Source: Dryococelus australis (lineage: Eukaryota; Arthropoda; Insecta; Phasmatodea; Phasmatidae). Taken from it: a DNA stretch of 64,000 nt. Made by a program: the position numbers and the translations under genes. Below are positions 1 through 10,560 of this stretch, one piece after another; position 1 is the stretch's first letter, and the number at the start of each line of letters is the position of its first letter. The notes under the pieces were generated by a model that was given only the letters and a program-made list of their open reading frames with translations, was not told the DNA's origin and made no database searches. The stretch lies in assembly GCA_029891345.1 (NCBI GenBank), contig CM057009.1:91559416-91623415 (forward strand), given 5' to 3'.

Positions 1-1271
1 CGAATCCAGAGTGTGGCGTGGCTCCGGGTGGTTTCAAAAGATGGGGAATCGAATTCCCGCAGGCAGTGTGAAGTGGCGAGTGGTTCCCTAGCAGCATTAA
101 TTAAAAGGAGCATTTTTAAGCGTAATTCATGGTGATTACACCATAATTCATTAGGGAAACCGCCTGCTCCAGCATAGAGTCGATAACATTCCATATAAAA
201 CAGGGTGTAGCTCTGCCCTTAGTTACGAAATCCATGTGTCATCACATTAATACACATTCCTGAAATTAATTACGTCGACACACGCAGATTTTAAAATGTT
301 AATTATAAGAGTGTACATGTAATCATCTATCAAAAATCAGTCACCTGAGGAGCTCCGGCATTCATGAGTATGTCACCAATGTGTTTTAGTTTAGCAGTCT
401 TAATAATGTACAACTTCAATTTCACTTATCATGTTATTCATTAAGTTCAATTTTTTTCATGTTTTCATTTTGGCACAGGATTCGCCGGACATGTGGTGAA
501 ACCGATGCCATGTCAATAGTCACACTTCAGCACTCCAGAAAACCGGCAGGGCACACGGTAAGCTCCGTGTACCCTCCTCAGCAATTCAATATAAGCTGCG
601 TTTTATTTAATATCCATAGTTCAGGTAATTCAAGAACCTTTTTAGTACTTTTATTAGCCATGGGGAGGTCTCCCTGCATTCTGACGTAACATACCAGGAC
701 TTCATGCGCGGGACACATTTCACATAATTACAATCTAAGGCCAATGCCTTATTTTCCAGCGGTAGTGACCACCAGCAGGTCCAGAGTGCCGGGTCCGATT
801 AACTAAGGTATGCATTAACAAGTGCAGTAACATTCCATTGCACCTTTACGGTAATAAAATAGTCATACCATAATTTGACGGTTTTATTGCATTTAACTCT
901 CCTGAGTTCATCGGGTACTGTGCCCTAATAGAAGCCTTCAAATTTACAAGTGTATTTCAGTGTGTTTTGTATTTACGGGGTCTGCCTCCTTTAAGCAGGG
1001 TAACGTCAGTGGTAATATAGGCGTGAGAAGTGGCTGACAGCTTCGCCCACAGACAATATTTTACCTTTACATAATATAACGGACAAATTCACTCAGCTCT
1101 CCTTCATATCGACCGTGTATCCATAGTCACCGTTGACCGTACGACCCCGATCAACAATCGTTCTGTATACCGATCGTGGCGCTGGGCACATCATCAGTTC
1201 CTATTCCCCACCTGCTCTCAGGCGGGACATGAACACACCACCAGCACCTCTGGAGGCGCAGCACATCAACA
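1..1271 (+). repeat. 5' LTR of element A (left edge cut by window)
   Basis: Base 1 aligns with base 13099 of the right copy, so about 19 bases of the LTR lie outside the window. Shared landmarks are the GGGGAATC block near 40 and 13140, the block around 480-550 and 13453-13520, an AATAAA at 853-858 matched at 13836-13841, and the right end ending CATCAACA. The copy is longer than the right LTR because of indels. Open frames crossing 459-689 and 1133-1672 are not conserved between the two copies and are not treated as genes. Confidence 0.85.
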
Positions 1272-1290
1272 TGCTATCAGTCAAGTGTTG
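1272..1290 (+). other. Possible primer binding site of element A
   Basis: The sequence directly after the LTR end starts TGCTATCAGTCAAGTG. Primer sites normally start TGG, complementary to the tRNA CCA tail; here the third base is C, which may be a later mutation. TGNTATCAG resembles known primer sites that start TGGTATCAG, but the match is short. The position, immediately next to the LTR end, is the main support. Confidence 0.35.
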
Positions 1291-2800
1291 CGCTATTAAA
1301 GTGAATATTTTCAAAATGACAGGTACATACATGCAGGTGTGGAAAAGCAGGGAAGGGGGCTGCACTCAGTTACAAACACCCACAGCCCTTCACATTGCCT
1401 TCTTGATGGCTCCCTACAATAACAATCACTACTGCCTGCAATACCACACCAGCAAAGCCACTGAGAAATCCCTGGTACTTTTAGACCTGGGAAGATATAC
1501 CCTTAGCTGGCAATTGGATGGTAGCAGGGGCAGGAAGTCCCAAGAGGGGTCCAGAGGACTGAGAGGAGAGAAAGGAACAGGAACAGTATTTGGCGTTGCA
1601 GAGAGAGGTGACACATGTAAAAGATATTGCACCCCTAGTAAACTGCACACCCCACCCCTTGAAGGAGGGTGACTGCGTATATATACATGTTCACACATTG
1701 TTATCGGTCCCCAGGAATGCTGTTCAAGGTTGGAGCTCAAATGGTCAGAGCCATTCCTGGTACATAAACGAGTCGGGCACACTGTGTACTAGCGAATAAT
1801 GCAAAAGGGAAAGTGAGCAAGTACCACTGTGATACCCCGAGGATGATGCAGCCTGTCAAGGAAAAAGTTGAAAATGAGACAGGTATGGGGGGAGGAGAGC
1901 TTGGGACAACAGATAGACCTTGGAGAAGCAGCAGCTAATGGCACACAAGGCAGTAGAAAGCTATTCCTCAACTGCACACCGGCAGCACTTGGCTTGATAG
2001 ACACACCCATCTGGGATTTCACACCGGCCAAGATCGACACATCCTGTCACCTGCTGGTGCCAGTTCAACTCAACTTCAGCCTATAAGTCATTCAAGAGTG
2101 GGGTGGGTGCTGTCTCTGTAGCAGTAGTACTGCCTCTCATGGAGGAACCAGATGATATGGCTGCAAAATCGCTGTCACCAACCAAAGGTGGCTGGGGCTA
2201 CGGTGCCTCATTGGCAGATGTCATATTCAACATGAGGGTGAAGGAGTCTGTGAAAAACCCACCAAGACCCAGATGCTACCAATGCCTATGCCACATTGCC
2301 ACCAGTGAGACGAGAGGTGCCCATCCCAGGTGCCACAGCCATGACATCACAGCAAAGCAGGTGTGGAACAGCCACCAGTATATAGGCAGTTGCAGATGAT
2401 CAGATAAGAGCCTTGCGTGGGCCTGTCTTGAGTCCTCTGCAGCAGGATGGTGTGGGCATCAACGGTGGCCAGAGCTGACCTAGGAACAGCCGCAGCCACT
2501 GGACTGTCAGGACTGGCGTCACTAGGGCCAGGTGTTAGGGGTGGGGGAGTTGTACCTCGTTGCTCAGGCCAGTAGTTCTGTCCTAACATGTCCAGCGACA
2601 CCACTCCAAGACAATCTGGGATCCGATGAATCTGAAAATGAGTGTACAGTGAGCGTTGTGTAAGTGGGTTAAGTATAGGCCTCTTTGATTGCAAGTGGTG
2701 TTGAAGAAGGGAAATATACAAACATAAGGACATAACCCATAGACAGGTGGTCAACCCAAGGCTCGGCATGTGGTGCCAGCAGCCTATGCTCTCCAACCAC
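1291..2800 (+). pseudogene. Leader and probable gag remnant of element A, not recognised
   Basis: This stretch is more GC-rich than the AT-rich DNA that follows at 2.8 kb, and it lies where gag should be, between the 5' LTR and the interrupted pol. Short open frames exist (1590-1799, 1868-2086, 2103-2399 on plus). A Cys/His-containing stretch at about 2270-2345 reads roughly C-x2-C-x(12)-C but does not fit a CCHC knuckle. No capsid or protease motif was recognised. It is called a gag remnant from position only. Confidence 0.35.
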
Positions 2801-3459
2801 TCAAAGAGGTATAATCTTAATTTGATTTAATTATAGGGATATGGTAAGTAAAATCTGTTAATGGTATAATTGCTTGTTTAATTTTCAAAGGAAGAGGGCT
2901 TACAGTTTTTTTATTAAAAACTTTTTGTTTTTTTGTGTAATGGCTGGAGAAATGTAGGCATGAGAATTCTTCTGACCATTATGCCTTTAGTCTTGGAACA
3001 TCTACAGCCAGGAGTCGACATATATTGCATGGATGTTCTCAACTTCTTACTGCCCTACCATGAATTAGAGTCAGAAGTTTTTCACTTGGGTTAAAACTTT
3101 GTTTCCACCTCCACTTTTATTGTTTCCATGCACACATTGTGCTTGTTTGTATGCTGGTGTGGTTAACATATTGTTACAGTTTTGTCTGCCTTAAGGGTAA
3201 CCGCACAATGTAAGATGGGGATGCGTAACTCTGTAGCGTATATAAGAAGAGCACAGAGATTCTACAATAAACACTAAATTTATTAGTCTCAATTATACAC
3301 AAATATGAATCATTGTATCATCAATCACCAATACTTTAATTAATGCTGAAGGCTCATATCTCCTTGCTATAATTGGCAAATTGGCTAAAATACTAATCTG
3401 AGCTAATAGCTGTGCAGTGACTTTAACTTGGCCTGACTGTCAGTGGATGTACCCTCGTA
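2801..3459. other. AT-rich stretch without recognised features
   Basis: No domain-like reading frame or repeat was recognised on either strand. A TATATAAGA at about 3239-3247 followed by an AATAAA at about 3266 could be a TATA box and poly(A) signal of an LTR, but no second copy was found in the window. Confidence 0.3.
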
Positions 3460-4165
3460 GCCCCTATGGAAGGTTATGCACACGACTGTATAATAGTTGA
3501 CTGTAGTCGCAGCATGCTCTGCGGTCGACAGGGGGCTCCCACCGACACAGCCGTACTCCAGCAGCACCTCGGCATCACAATGTCATCCAATCAGCTTTGG
3601 GTGCAGGGGGCTGCACGACATCGGCCCACACATATATACCTATCTAACCACTTGTCCTTCTTCTTGCCACCCCCTATGTACTAATTTCTCCCAAACACCA
3701 CCTACAGCACCTGGGCCGCCACTCAGCTCTCGCCCTGCTTGGCACGCCTCGCTGCCCAAGCTGTTTCAGCGACATGGCTTCCTCTCTTTGGACAAGTGAT
3801 CGTCCCGATCGATGTGGATTGCGGTGGGGTGATGGTATTTGGGGTAGCGACTTGCGATAAGAGGACCAACGGCTGCGGGTATGGGCCACCTGTTGTGCAT
3901 CTGGCCAGTGGAGCCCTTTTTCCATGCAGAAGATGCGTGTTACGATGCAGTGGTGTGTCCCCACATGGATAGAGGAATGTGGTCTGCACCTGACTACCGC
4001 CATAAGAAAATTTGTATTTCGTTCAGCACCAATCACGGGGAATTTGTCGGAAGAGTAGTTTTGGTACACCGTATATTGCGACACTCTACAACTGTATGTC
4101 AGGATTTTACATTTGCTAATGTGAATTCTCTGTACTAGGATTTTAATCTGTAATTTGGTACACAC
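3460..4165. other. GC-rich island of unknown origin
   Basis: This block is clearly richer in G and C than both flanks. It has overlapping open frames on both strands (minus 3674-4165, 163 codons; plus 3739-3972, 77 codons), none with a recognised domain. A plus-strand reading near 3820-3850 contains GGVMVFG, faintly like the GSVMVWG motif of Tc1 transposases, but nothing around it supports that. It may be a displaced LTR, part of element A, or a separate insertion. Confidence 0.3.
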
Positions 4166-4291
4166 AGTTTCGTGTTAGTCTTATTTTTCAACATGACCAC
4201 AGTCTTAATGTTTCTAGTATGTTTTGCACTCATTTAAAATTTATATATTAGTATTAGCTGAGCTGTAGGTAAAACAAGTGTATTTACATTA

Positions 4292-5467
4292 CCGTATTTA
4301 CCCAAAAAGAAGACAACCTGAATCTAAGACGACCCCTTCCTAAAAAAAAAAATTGTTTTCAGGGAAAAATGTTTAAACCTGAATTCAAGACTACCCCTGT
4401 GAAGTGCTGAAAAAATTATTTAGGTTGAAAGTATTTTTGCATGAATTTATGACAAACCCTTCAAGAAGAAATGCTATCATATGAATAATATGATATATTT
4501 TATTTATTTTTAAAGAAAAGCTAATCACAATGAATTAGGTGTGCCTAACATGGCTGTATGATAGCAGCATCTTTCTTACACTGTAAAACTTTTGTGGGTG
4601 TTATATATTCGTGACTTGAGCAATTTTGCTTTCCAGCAAAGCACTTCCTCTTTAAGGCCAAGTGACATCATAAACTATTTACCAAAAAGTAATTGGGCAC
4701 CTGTCTACAATGTTTACTTGGTGGTTGTCACCCCGTTAGAATGTCGTAGGGCCATCTCTTGTGGCTATAATAGCAGCCACCCTGTCGGGCATGATCTCTA
4801 CAAGTTTTTGCAGGATATCCATGGGGATTCGTTGCCATTCCTCTTGCAACCATTCCATGAGTTGAGCAACGGATTTTGGCCATGCCTGATGAGTCCTCTC
4901 CCGGCAATCCAATTTGTCCCAAATATGTTCTATAGAGTTGAGGTCAGGGGTCTGGGTGGGCCAGTCCATTCGGCGAACATTGTTGTCGGCGCACCACTGC
5001 ATAGTAGCCCTTAAAACATGGCACCTGGCATTGTCATGCTGGAAGTAACACGGGTCCATTCTGTAAAAACGCAGCAATGTTGGGAGAATTTCATTATCCA
5101 GAATGTTACAGTAGGCCTCTGTGTTCATGCTACCACGGACAAACACCAACGGTCCTATGTTGAAGGCCATGAAACACAAGTCAACTGACGTACTGAATTA
5201 CCTTTCTTCACAGGTGCCCAAATTCCTTTTTAGTAGCTATTGTGTAAGGGGACCCTTGTCAAAGTTGACAGGTACAGTCTCAGCACTACAAAAATACGTA
5301 CAACCATAGGAGCACGGTATTTAAGTATGAAAAGCCTTTGTCAAAATCCTCTGTCTCATGGCGTCAATTTTGGAGGATTTAAGATGACCCCGGATTGTAG
5401 ACGACCCCTTAATTTTTCCATTCCTTTTCTGTCAAAAAAATCTTGTCTTCCTTTCGGGTAAATACAG
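4292..5467. mobile_element. DNA transposon with TTACCC-type inverted termini
   Basis: The left end reads CCGTATTTACCCAAAAAGAA and the right end, read on the minus strand, CTGTATTTACCCGAAAGGAA. Both continue into AAGACAA and then a run containing 'aagacgacccc' (left 4333-4346, right inverted around 5399-5410). This gives imperfect terminal inverted repeats of about 25-60 bp over a 1.18-kb element. The interior holds no transposase of its own; instead it carries a 3' piece of a Tc1/mariner gene on the minus strand. The most likely reading is a non-autonomous element that received or captured that piece. A clear target duplication was not established; the superfamily is left open. Confidence 0.6.
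4660..5179 (-). pseudogene. Tc1/mariner transposase, C-terminal part of the DDE domain
   Basis: The 147-codon minus-strand frame (4736-5179) contains HDNARCH, the second catalytic Asp region, and WPTQTPDLNSIEHIWDKL, which holds the PDLNxIExxW block with the catalytic Glu; spacing fits DD34E Tc1-type transposases. This enzyme family cuts and rejoins transposon ends in the nucleus. The first catalytic Asp and the N-terminal paired-type DNA-binding domain are absent: homology stops at the frame start near 5180. The 3' flank at 4660-4710 (minus-strand GTGCCCAATTACTTTTTGG) looks like a Tc1-type terminus. The frame itself is intact, unlike most others here, but without its N-terminal half it cannot make a working transposase. 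Confidence 0.85.
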
Positions 5468-6559
5468 AATTAGTGAGCTAGTATTTGTACATGATTATTT
5501 TCTAGTACACATTTATTCCATGATATGGGCTCCCTCTCTTTGAAATTTATATTATAGTCCACATGTGGCTCCAGGAGTTCTCCTCGACAGTGCTGTGCTT
5601 TCATAGCAGTACTGCAACTACGTGTGAAAAAGATGTAGCTTGGATTTTGCGTGTGCTCACTTCATTGTGACATGTCTAAGTGTATTATTCGCGAGCATAG
5701 TGTAAATCACTTTACAGCATTACTACTTATACTTTTTACTACGGTGTGGTAATACTTGCTTATAATTAATATTTATCTAGCGCACATACTTCTATTATAT
5801 ATCTTGTTGTGAACCACGTGAATACTGTGTTTCAACAGTAATGAGTGCATGTAAGAAATGAATGTGAGAACTCTATATGCCGACTGGCTTATTTTGCGTG
5901 TTTCATCTTGTGCTATAAGAATATATCATTCCATGATAATGCAATAGTATTGCTACATTTTAATGCTGGTTCTAGGTAAGGTAATTTACATGCATCATTG
6001 TACAATAACAACTGCTCTCGTCCAGGCTGCGCATGTCATTAGCTGGCTTTCGCAATGTGCTGCAGTGCACCGCCATGTTGTGTGCCACCATTAAAAATGG
6101 TGCAGTGCGTAGCTTGTTTTGCCAGCAAATCTTCTTAACATTCTCTTGTGTTCAGCTTGTCTTAGGATTTATGGAAATGAGTTTGGCCTTTACTGGAGAA
6201 GGTGCTTTCCGCAATATTCATATTCTTACGTATTTTGCACGAGCTTAGTTAATAGTGTAGAAACTTTTAAGATTTTAAAATGTTACAAGATCAGTACGAG
6301 TAACAAAACAATAATAGGAATTCCGCTTGCATAGTGTTGTAATGTTCTTGTTGAAGAAACATGAACACCTTATTAATTTTGCTTGTAGGTAAGTGGTTCA
6401 ATGTGTCATAAGTTGGTAACAACAGAAGCGTGGCATGTTTAATTTTCCACTTTGTATCTAATGCATTTGTGATGTTATAAAAATGAATACCTTCATCTAG
6501 CCTGAATTGCTTAGCTTCAAAGTTATAGTCTGATAACCAAGTACTGTGTGCGCACTTGG
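5468..6559. other. AT-rich stretch, possible 3' LTR zone of the minus-strand retroelement
   Basis: No protein domain was recognised. Because the Env-like remnant on the minus strand ends near 6560, its 3' LTR would be expected here, but no second LTR copy exists in the window to confirm it. Confidence 0.25.
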
Positions 6560-7760
6560 CTTTACTAGTGCAAGTGTGTCACAAATGTGTCTAGCTTCAA
6601 TAATGAGTTGCGTGTAAGACCGTAATTCGCCGCCACAAGGTAAAGTATTTCAATACTGCCACCGTTATTGTCCTCAATATTTGTGTTCATAGTTTGATTG
6701 GCACACACCAGATGTAAATTAGGCAGCGTGTTCGTGAGGATATACTTATGTGGAAATATGTTGTTGATATCAAATGTGTTGCCCATGGCACACGTAAATT
6801 TGCATGAGTTAACTAGCTTCTAAAAGTCGTCTAGTGCAATCGCCGTTTGTACACAATCATGTTTATTACCAGTGATGGTTTCTTTAGGGATATGGAATAC
6901 ATTTTCCTTATTCTCTGATGTGTCTGGTATCTGTTTTACTCGTTGGGATATGTTTTCAATTGCAATTAGTGTACTGGGTATGTCAATGATACAAGTCTCA
7001 TTTTCAAATTAATAGGGTATACTAATTATTTGAAATATGTACCTCTCGCTATTAGCGGTTTTCAGCCGTACTTGTATCACAAACAATATTTGGGTGCTAT
7101 ATATAGTACACTGAATTGGATTTGCATAATATTCTAACATTTCAGAAGTCGCTATACTTAGCTTTTAATTGAATGCGTTTATATTCGTCTTGAGTGCATG
7201 CAGATTGACTGTCAGTTGTTTGCGCATTACCGCTTGCATTGGCAGGTGATTTTGTTAACAATGTGAGATGTATGTTACTATCTGCTGTTTATTGACAATA
7301 TTATTTAGTGTGTGAAGCAATATAGTAGTAATGAGTTATTGTAATATATTAGCTGGCTCTAACAACTCAATAGTTTTACATTGCATGTTCAATGTGTTTG
7401 CAATGGAATTGACTATCTGCGCCAGGTTATTAATTTTAATTTCTACTTGAGTTTTTATCTGTGCAACTGCTTGAACAGTAATGTTATTGTTCTGATGAGA
7501 TGACTATACCATATTCAATAACTCATTTAATTGTTTTGCGATTTGTTTGTAGTTTGTGAGCAATGCATGCAGATTCTTATTCGTAAGGAAATTGCAACAC
7601 CAATTTCCGACATCAATGATTTGGATGCCTCACTTTTGCTTTGTTTTAACTGTGAATTCATTGAGAAATTGCTGAACAATACCATCATCGACTACTTTTA
7701 TGTACTTATGGATTGCCTTAACATTTTGGCATGCCGGTGTTGCATTTGTTTAGCATGATT
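6560..7760 (-). pseudogene. Env-like (baculovirus F-type) remnant of an errantivirus-like element
   Basis: Read on the minus strand, about 7760 to 6560 shows one mostly continuous frame with a few stops. A helical, coiled-coil-like Asn/Gln/Ile-rich segment (about 7530-7360) is followed by a segment of the kind seen in errantivirus envelope proteins, ending in a 73-codon open stretch (6565-6786). The match is to overall pattern, not a signature motif. Position supports it: it lies downstream of integrase on the same strand, as env does in insect errantiviruses. In intact relatives the product is a membrane fusion glycoprotein. This copy has several stops and no recognisable signal peptide or furin site, so it is inactive. 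Confidence 0.5.
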
Positions 7761-8379
7761 TGTGTAGCCAAATGTCTAGAGCTTGCGGTGTTGTGGGGGT
7801 TTCGAATAAGTATGATATATGTGAGTGGTACTGTCTCTTGGTAATAGAATTAAATGTTAACCCTTCTCCAATAGACTCCGGGATGTGTGCAGTATGATGC
7901 AAAACTTTGTGAACACAGAATATAAAAACAGTTGGTGGCCGCTATTCTTCTTCGCACTGAAGCCATGGCTGTCTTCTGTCACCTGCAACATTACAAATTT
8001 AAATCAGTTTCGTACATGTGCAATTTCTGTATTTCATGTATTAACCATATATTTTGGTTCGCCATGGTTGTTGGTTGGGATTTGTAGTGTTGACGGTCCA
8101 ATTATGTCAGTTACTGGAAATGGCTCCTTGTATTTGAAAGTCAAAGCTTTGCTACATGCACTGTTTTTATCCAAACCCAATCACCTATCTTAGTATTATT
8201 GAGTTCATATTCTCTATCAAATAACCTTTTTGTTGTTGTTGTTGTGCTTACATTAAATTTAACCTAACTTTTTCCCTGTCTTTGATCAATTTCTGGCACC
8301 AATTTGCTCCTCTCTGGGAGTATTTATTAGCAGTTACGTGAGACGGTTGTGTAGCCTCCACATGGTATAGCAAATAAAA
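7761..8379 (-). pseudogene. Region between integrase and Env-like remnants
   Basis: On the minus strand this should hold the integrase C-terminus and the start of Env. No motif was recognised. The plus-strand frames here (7531-7758 and 7885-8193) are Phe/Cys-rich readings without a domain and are judged to be chance. Confidence 0.3.
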
Positions 8380-9054
8380 TAGTGTGAATTGTGTGCTTGT
8401 ATTTATACTACTATTGTAATTGAAAATAATAAATCCTACATATTCATCCTAGCTAGTAGTATCTTCATAAGCACAAGCGGTTTATTTCTGACCAATAATT
8501 TTATTTGTTGCTTCTATAAGTCCATTGCAAGCAGGGTTGTAGCTTTAATTTGCAATTTCTTAATTTGTAATTTTTTTAATAACTCAGCAACCAGTTCATT
8601 ATTAAATCAATTGCCTCTATATGTTAGTATTTTTGCGGGAAACCATATTTTAGTATTATTTATTTAATGAAATTGGCACATGTTTGGGCACCAATAGTTT
8701 TTAGGTTTTGCTGCTACATACGTACTAAAAAATTCTGCACTAGTATGTCTCTATTTCCTTTTTTTTTATGTCTGTAATGGACCTTTCGCATCAAGTGCCC
8801 ATGACTGGAGCAGGGGTGGTGGGGATATTGGTTGAAGTCTCCCTATTGGTTTTTGGTTTTTGATTGGGTGGTTTGATCTTTTGACAAATTGGGCAATTTT
8901 TAATGTAATTCTTCACATTTAGTTCATGTTGTCCCAGAAATACATGTATTTTTATTTCGTTCAGTGTTTTAAATGTTCCAAAATGCTCTCCTAATAGCAA
9001 GTCATGATGTGCTGATATAAACTTGTTTACATAATAATGTGGTACTATGGCCAT
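8380..9054 (-). pseudogene. Integrase remnant of a second Ty3/errantivirus-like element
   Basis: The minus-strand frame 8791-9054 carries an HHCC zinc-binding domain: HHD...GEHFGTFKT followed by NCPICQKIKPP, the H-x-H and C-x2-C pairs of retroviral-type integrases. Further on (about 8640-8500) the reading ILTYRGN, then a stop, then FNNELVAELLKKLQIKK matches the core block normally ILTDRG.xF..E, here with the catalytic Asp changed to Tyr. Integrase inserts cDNA into the host chromosome; this copy has stops, a lost Asp and no upstream RT. It ends abruptly at 9050, where plus-strand pol of element A begins, so it is the interrupted 5' edge of the inserted element. Confidence 0.75.
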
Positions 9055-9790
9055 TGTTGAGCCAGCCGCCCATAGGATTCATTTCGGCCTGAAGGAAAGG
9101 CAAATGGTGTATGACAACGAATCCCGACCCGCTGGTTACGAGCCCAGAGTGCAACTAGACAAATTCAATCATGTGGTCCCTCTGGAATACAGGGAGATGG
9201 TGCAATGCATATTGGACGAACAACGTGAAGTATTTGCGGCAGGAGACCCACTTCGTCGAACGACCATAGCTGAGCACTGTACTCCACTGGAACCCAGAAG
9301 TTACCAGCAGCATTAATGTGGCTTCATTAACGATCAAATTGAAGAAATGCTAGATGAGAGTGTGATTGAACCCATTTGCAGCCACTACAACAGCACAATC
9401 ACCTTGGCACTCAAGGATGGGACGTGGCGCTTCTGTGTGTATTTCAGAGCAATCAACCAAATCACACTGAGCACCCTGCCTCCCTACATAAGTGTCAAAG
9501 ATGCATTGCATACCTTGGGCAAGGCTAATGTCATGACACAGTTGAACCTGCGCAGTGGGTACTGGCAGTTGCCAGTAAAACCTGCAGACCATCACAAAAC
9601 GGTGTTCACAGCCCCATATGGGAGAATGTTCCACTTCTGTGCAATGCCCTTTGGCTTGAAGTGCACACACGGCAACTTTTCATACAGTGATGGTCCAGGT
9701 ACTCAACGGGTACATTGGAGATTTTTCCCTTGCGTACCTGGATGACGTGGTCCTCTGGTCCGAAACCTGGGCTAACAACATCTAACACCT
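9047..9790 (+). pseudogene. Reverse transcriptase domain of element A (broken)
   Basis: Two frames separated by a stop at about 9316 read as a protease-RT linker followed by RT fingers and palm of a Ty3/gypsy pol: EEMLDESVIEP, then LKDGTWRFCVYFRAIN, then LNLRSGYWQLPV, then PYGRMFHFCAMPFGL, then after a frameshift near 9700 AYLDDVVLWS. The YLDD box keeps both Asp residues, but the first catalytic Asp (normally LDLRSGY) reads Asn. RT copies the element RNA to cDNA inside the particle. The stop, frameshift and Asn change show a dead gene. The upstream protease is missing, consistent with the insertion at 9046. Confidence 0.9.
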
Positions 9791-10560
9791 GCCAGTAGTC
9801 TTGGAGAGACTAGCCATCAACAAGTTGTCGTGTGCAAACCGCAAGTGTCACAGTGGCCACCCATGCATACTGTTTCTTGGGCACATGGTCGATGAGCACA
9901 GAAGCGGGCTAACACAAGAGCATTTAGCCCTCATTAACGACTACAAGGCACCGCGCACATGGAAGCAACTAAAGAAATTCTTCGGGTTGGTGAACTGGCT
10001 GTGTGAAAACATACAGTATTTTGCAACCATAACTGCACCGCTTACTGACATGTTGTCACCCAACTTAAAGTATGAGTGGACAGCGAAACATGAAGCAAGT
10101 TTTCAAGAGATAAAGAGCAAGTTCAGGGAGTGCAAGATATTTGCTTGTCACGACCCAAGTCGCCATTTATATTTTTGACAGACACTAGTGAGAAGGGCTT
10201 GGGAGCAGTCCTTTATCAAATTGGAGATAACCAAGAGAAGCCCATCATTGAATACAGTAGTGCAAAGTTCGGGGCAACTGAGGGTAGATACAACGTGAAT
10301 GAGCGAGAGTGTCTGGCCATAGTGTGGGCTGTGAAACGGTACAGGGCATACCTAGAGTACCAACGGTTCACACTATGAACTGACAACCGGTGTTTACTCT
10401 GGCTTCACATCATGAAAGAAGTCAGGAGCAAATTAGCATGCTGGACATTCCTCCAAACGTACAATTTTGAGGTGGAGCACGTACCAGGAGCTCAGAATCA
10501 GCTAGCAGACGAGCTCTCACACACACCAGGCGAAACGATAGTGGTGGAACAAGTAGAGTG
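9791..10560 (+). pseudogene. RT connection and RNase H domains of element A (broken)
   Basis: The frame 9801-10178 contains LFLGHMVDEHRSGLT and FFGLVNWLCENI, the RT thumb/connection of gypsy pol. The frame then shifts: 10130-10378 gives FLTDTSEKGLGAVLYQ (first RNase H Asp), NERECLAIVWAVKRYRAYL (Glu-containing helix) and, after a stop at 10376, TDNR (third acidic site). AQNQLADELSH near 10495-10520 is the final Asp region. RNase H removes the RNA template during cDNA synthesis. Domain order and spacing are normal for Ty3/gypsy. At least one stop and one frameshift occur. Confidence 0.88.

Larger units (their letters stand above)
2801..9046. mobile_element. Composite insertion splitting element A
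   Basis: Between the leader region and the first recognisable pol residues of element A lies about 6.2 kb that is more AT-rich and holds minus-strand retroviral-type fragments (integrase 8380-9054, Env-like 6560-7760) plus a DNA transposon (4292-5467). The right junction is sharp: the minus-strand integrase reading and the plus-strand pol reading of element A meet at an ATGGCCAT palindrome near 9047-9054. The left junction near 2.8 kb is placed by composition only. No target duplication was identified, so this may be several insertions. Confidence 0.5.

Noticed and set aside
1133..1672. 179-codon frame running from the LTR into the leader of element A
   Set aside because: It crosses the LTR border, lacks any gag motif, and overlaps another frame on the opposite strand (1429-1782).
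3674..4165. 163-codon minus-strand frame in a GC-rich island
   Set aside because: No domain; overlapping frames on the plus strand; length expected by chance in GC-richer DNA.
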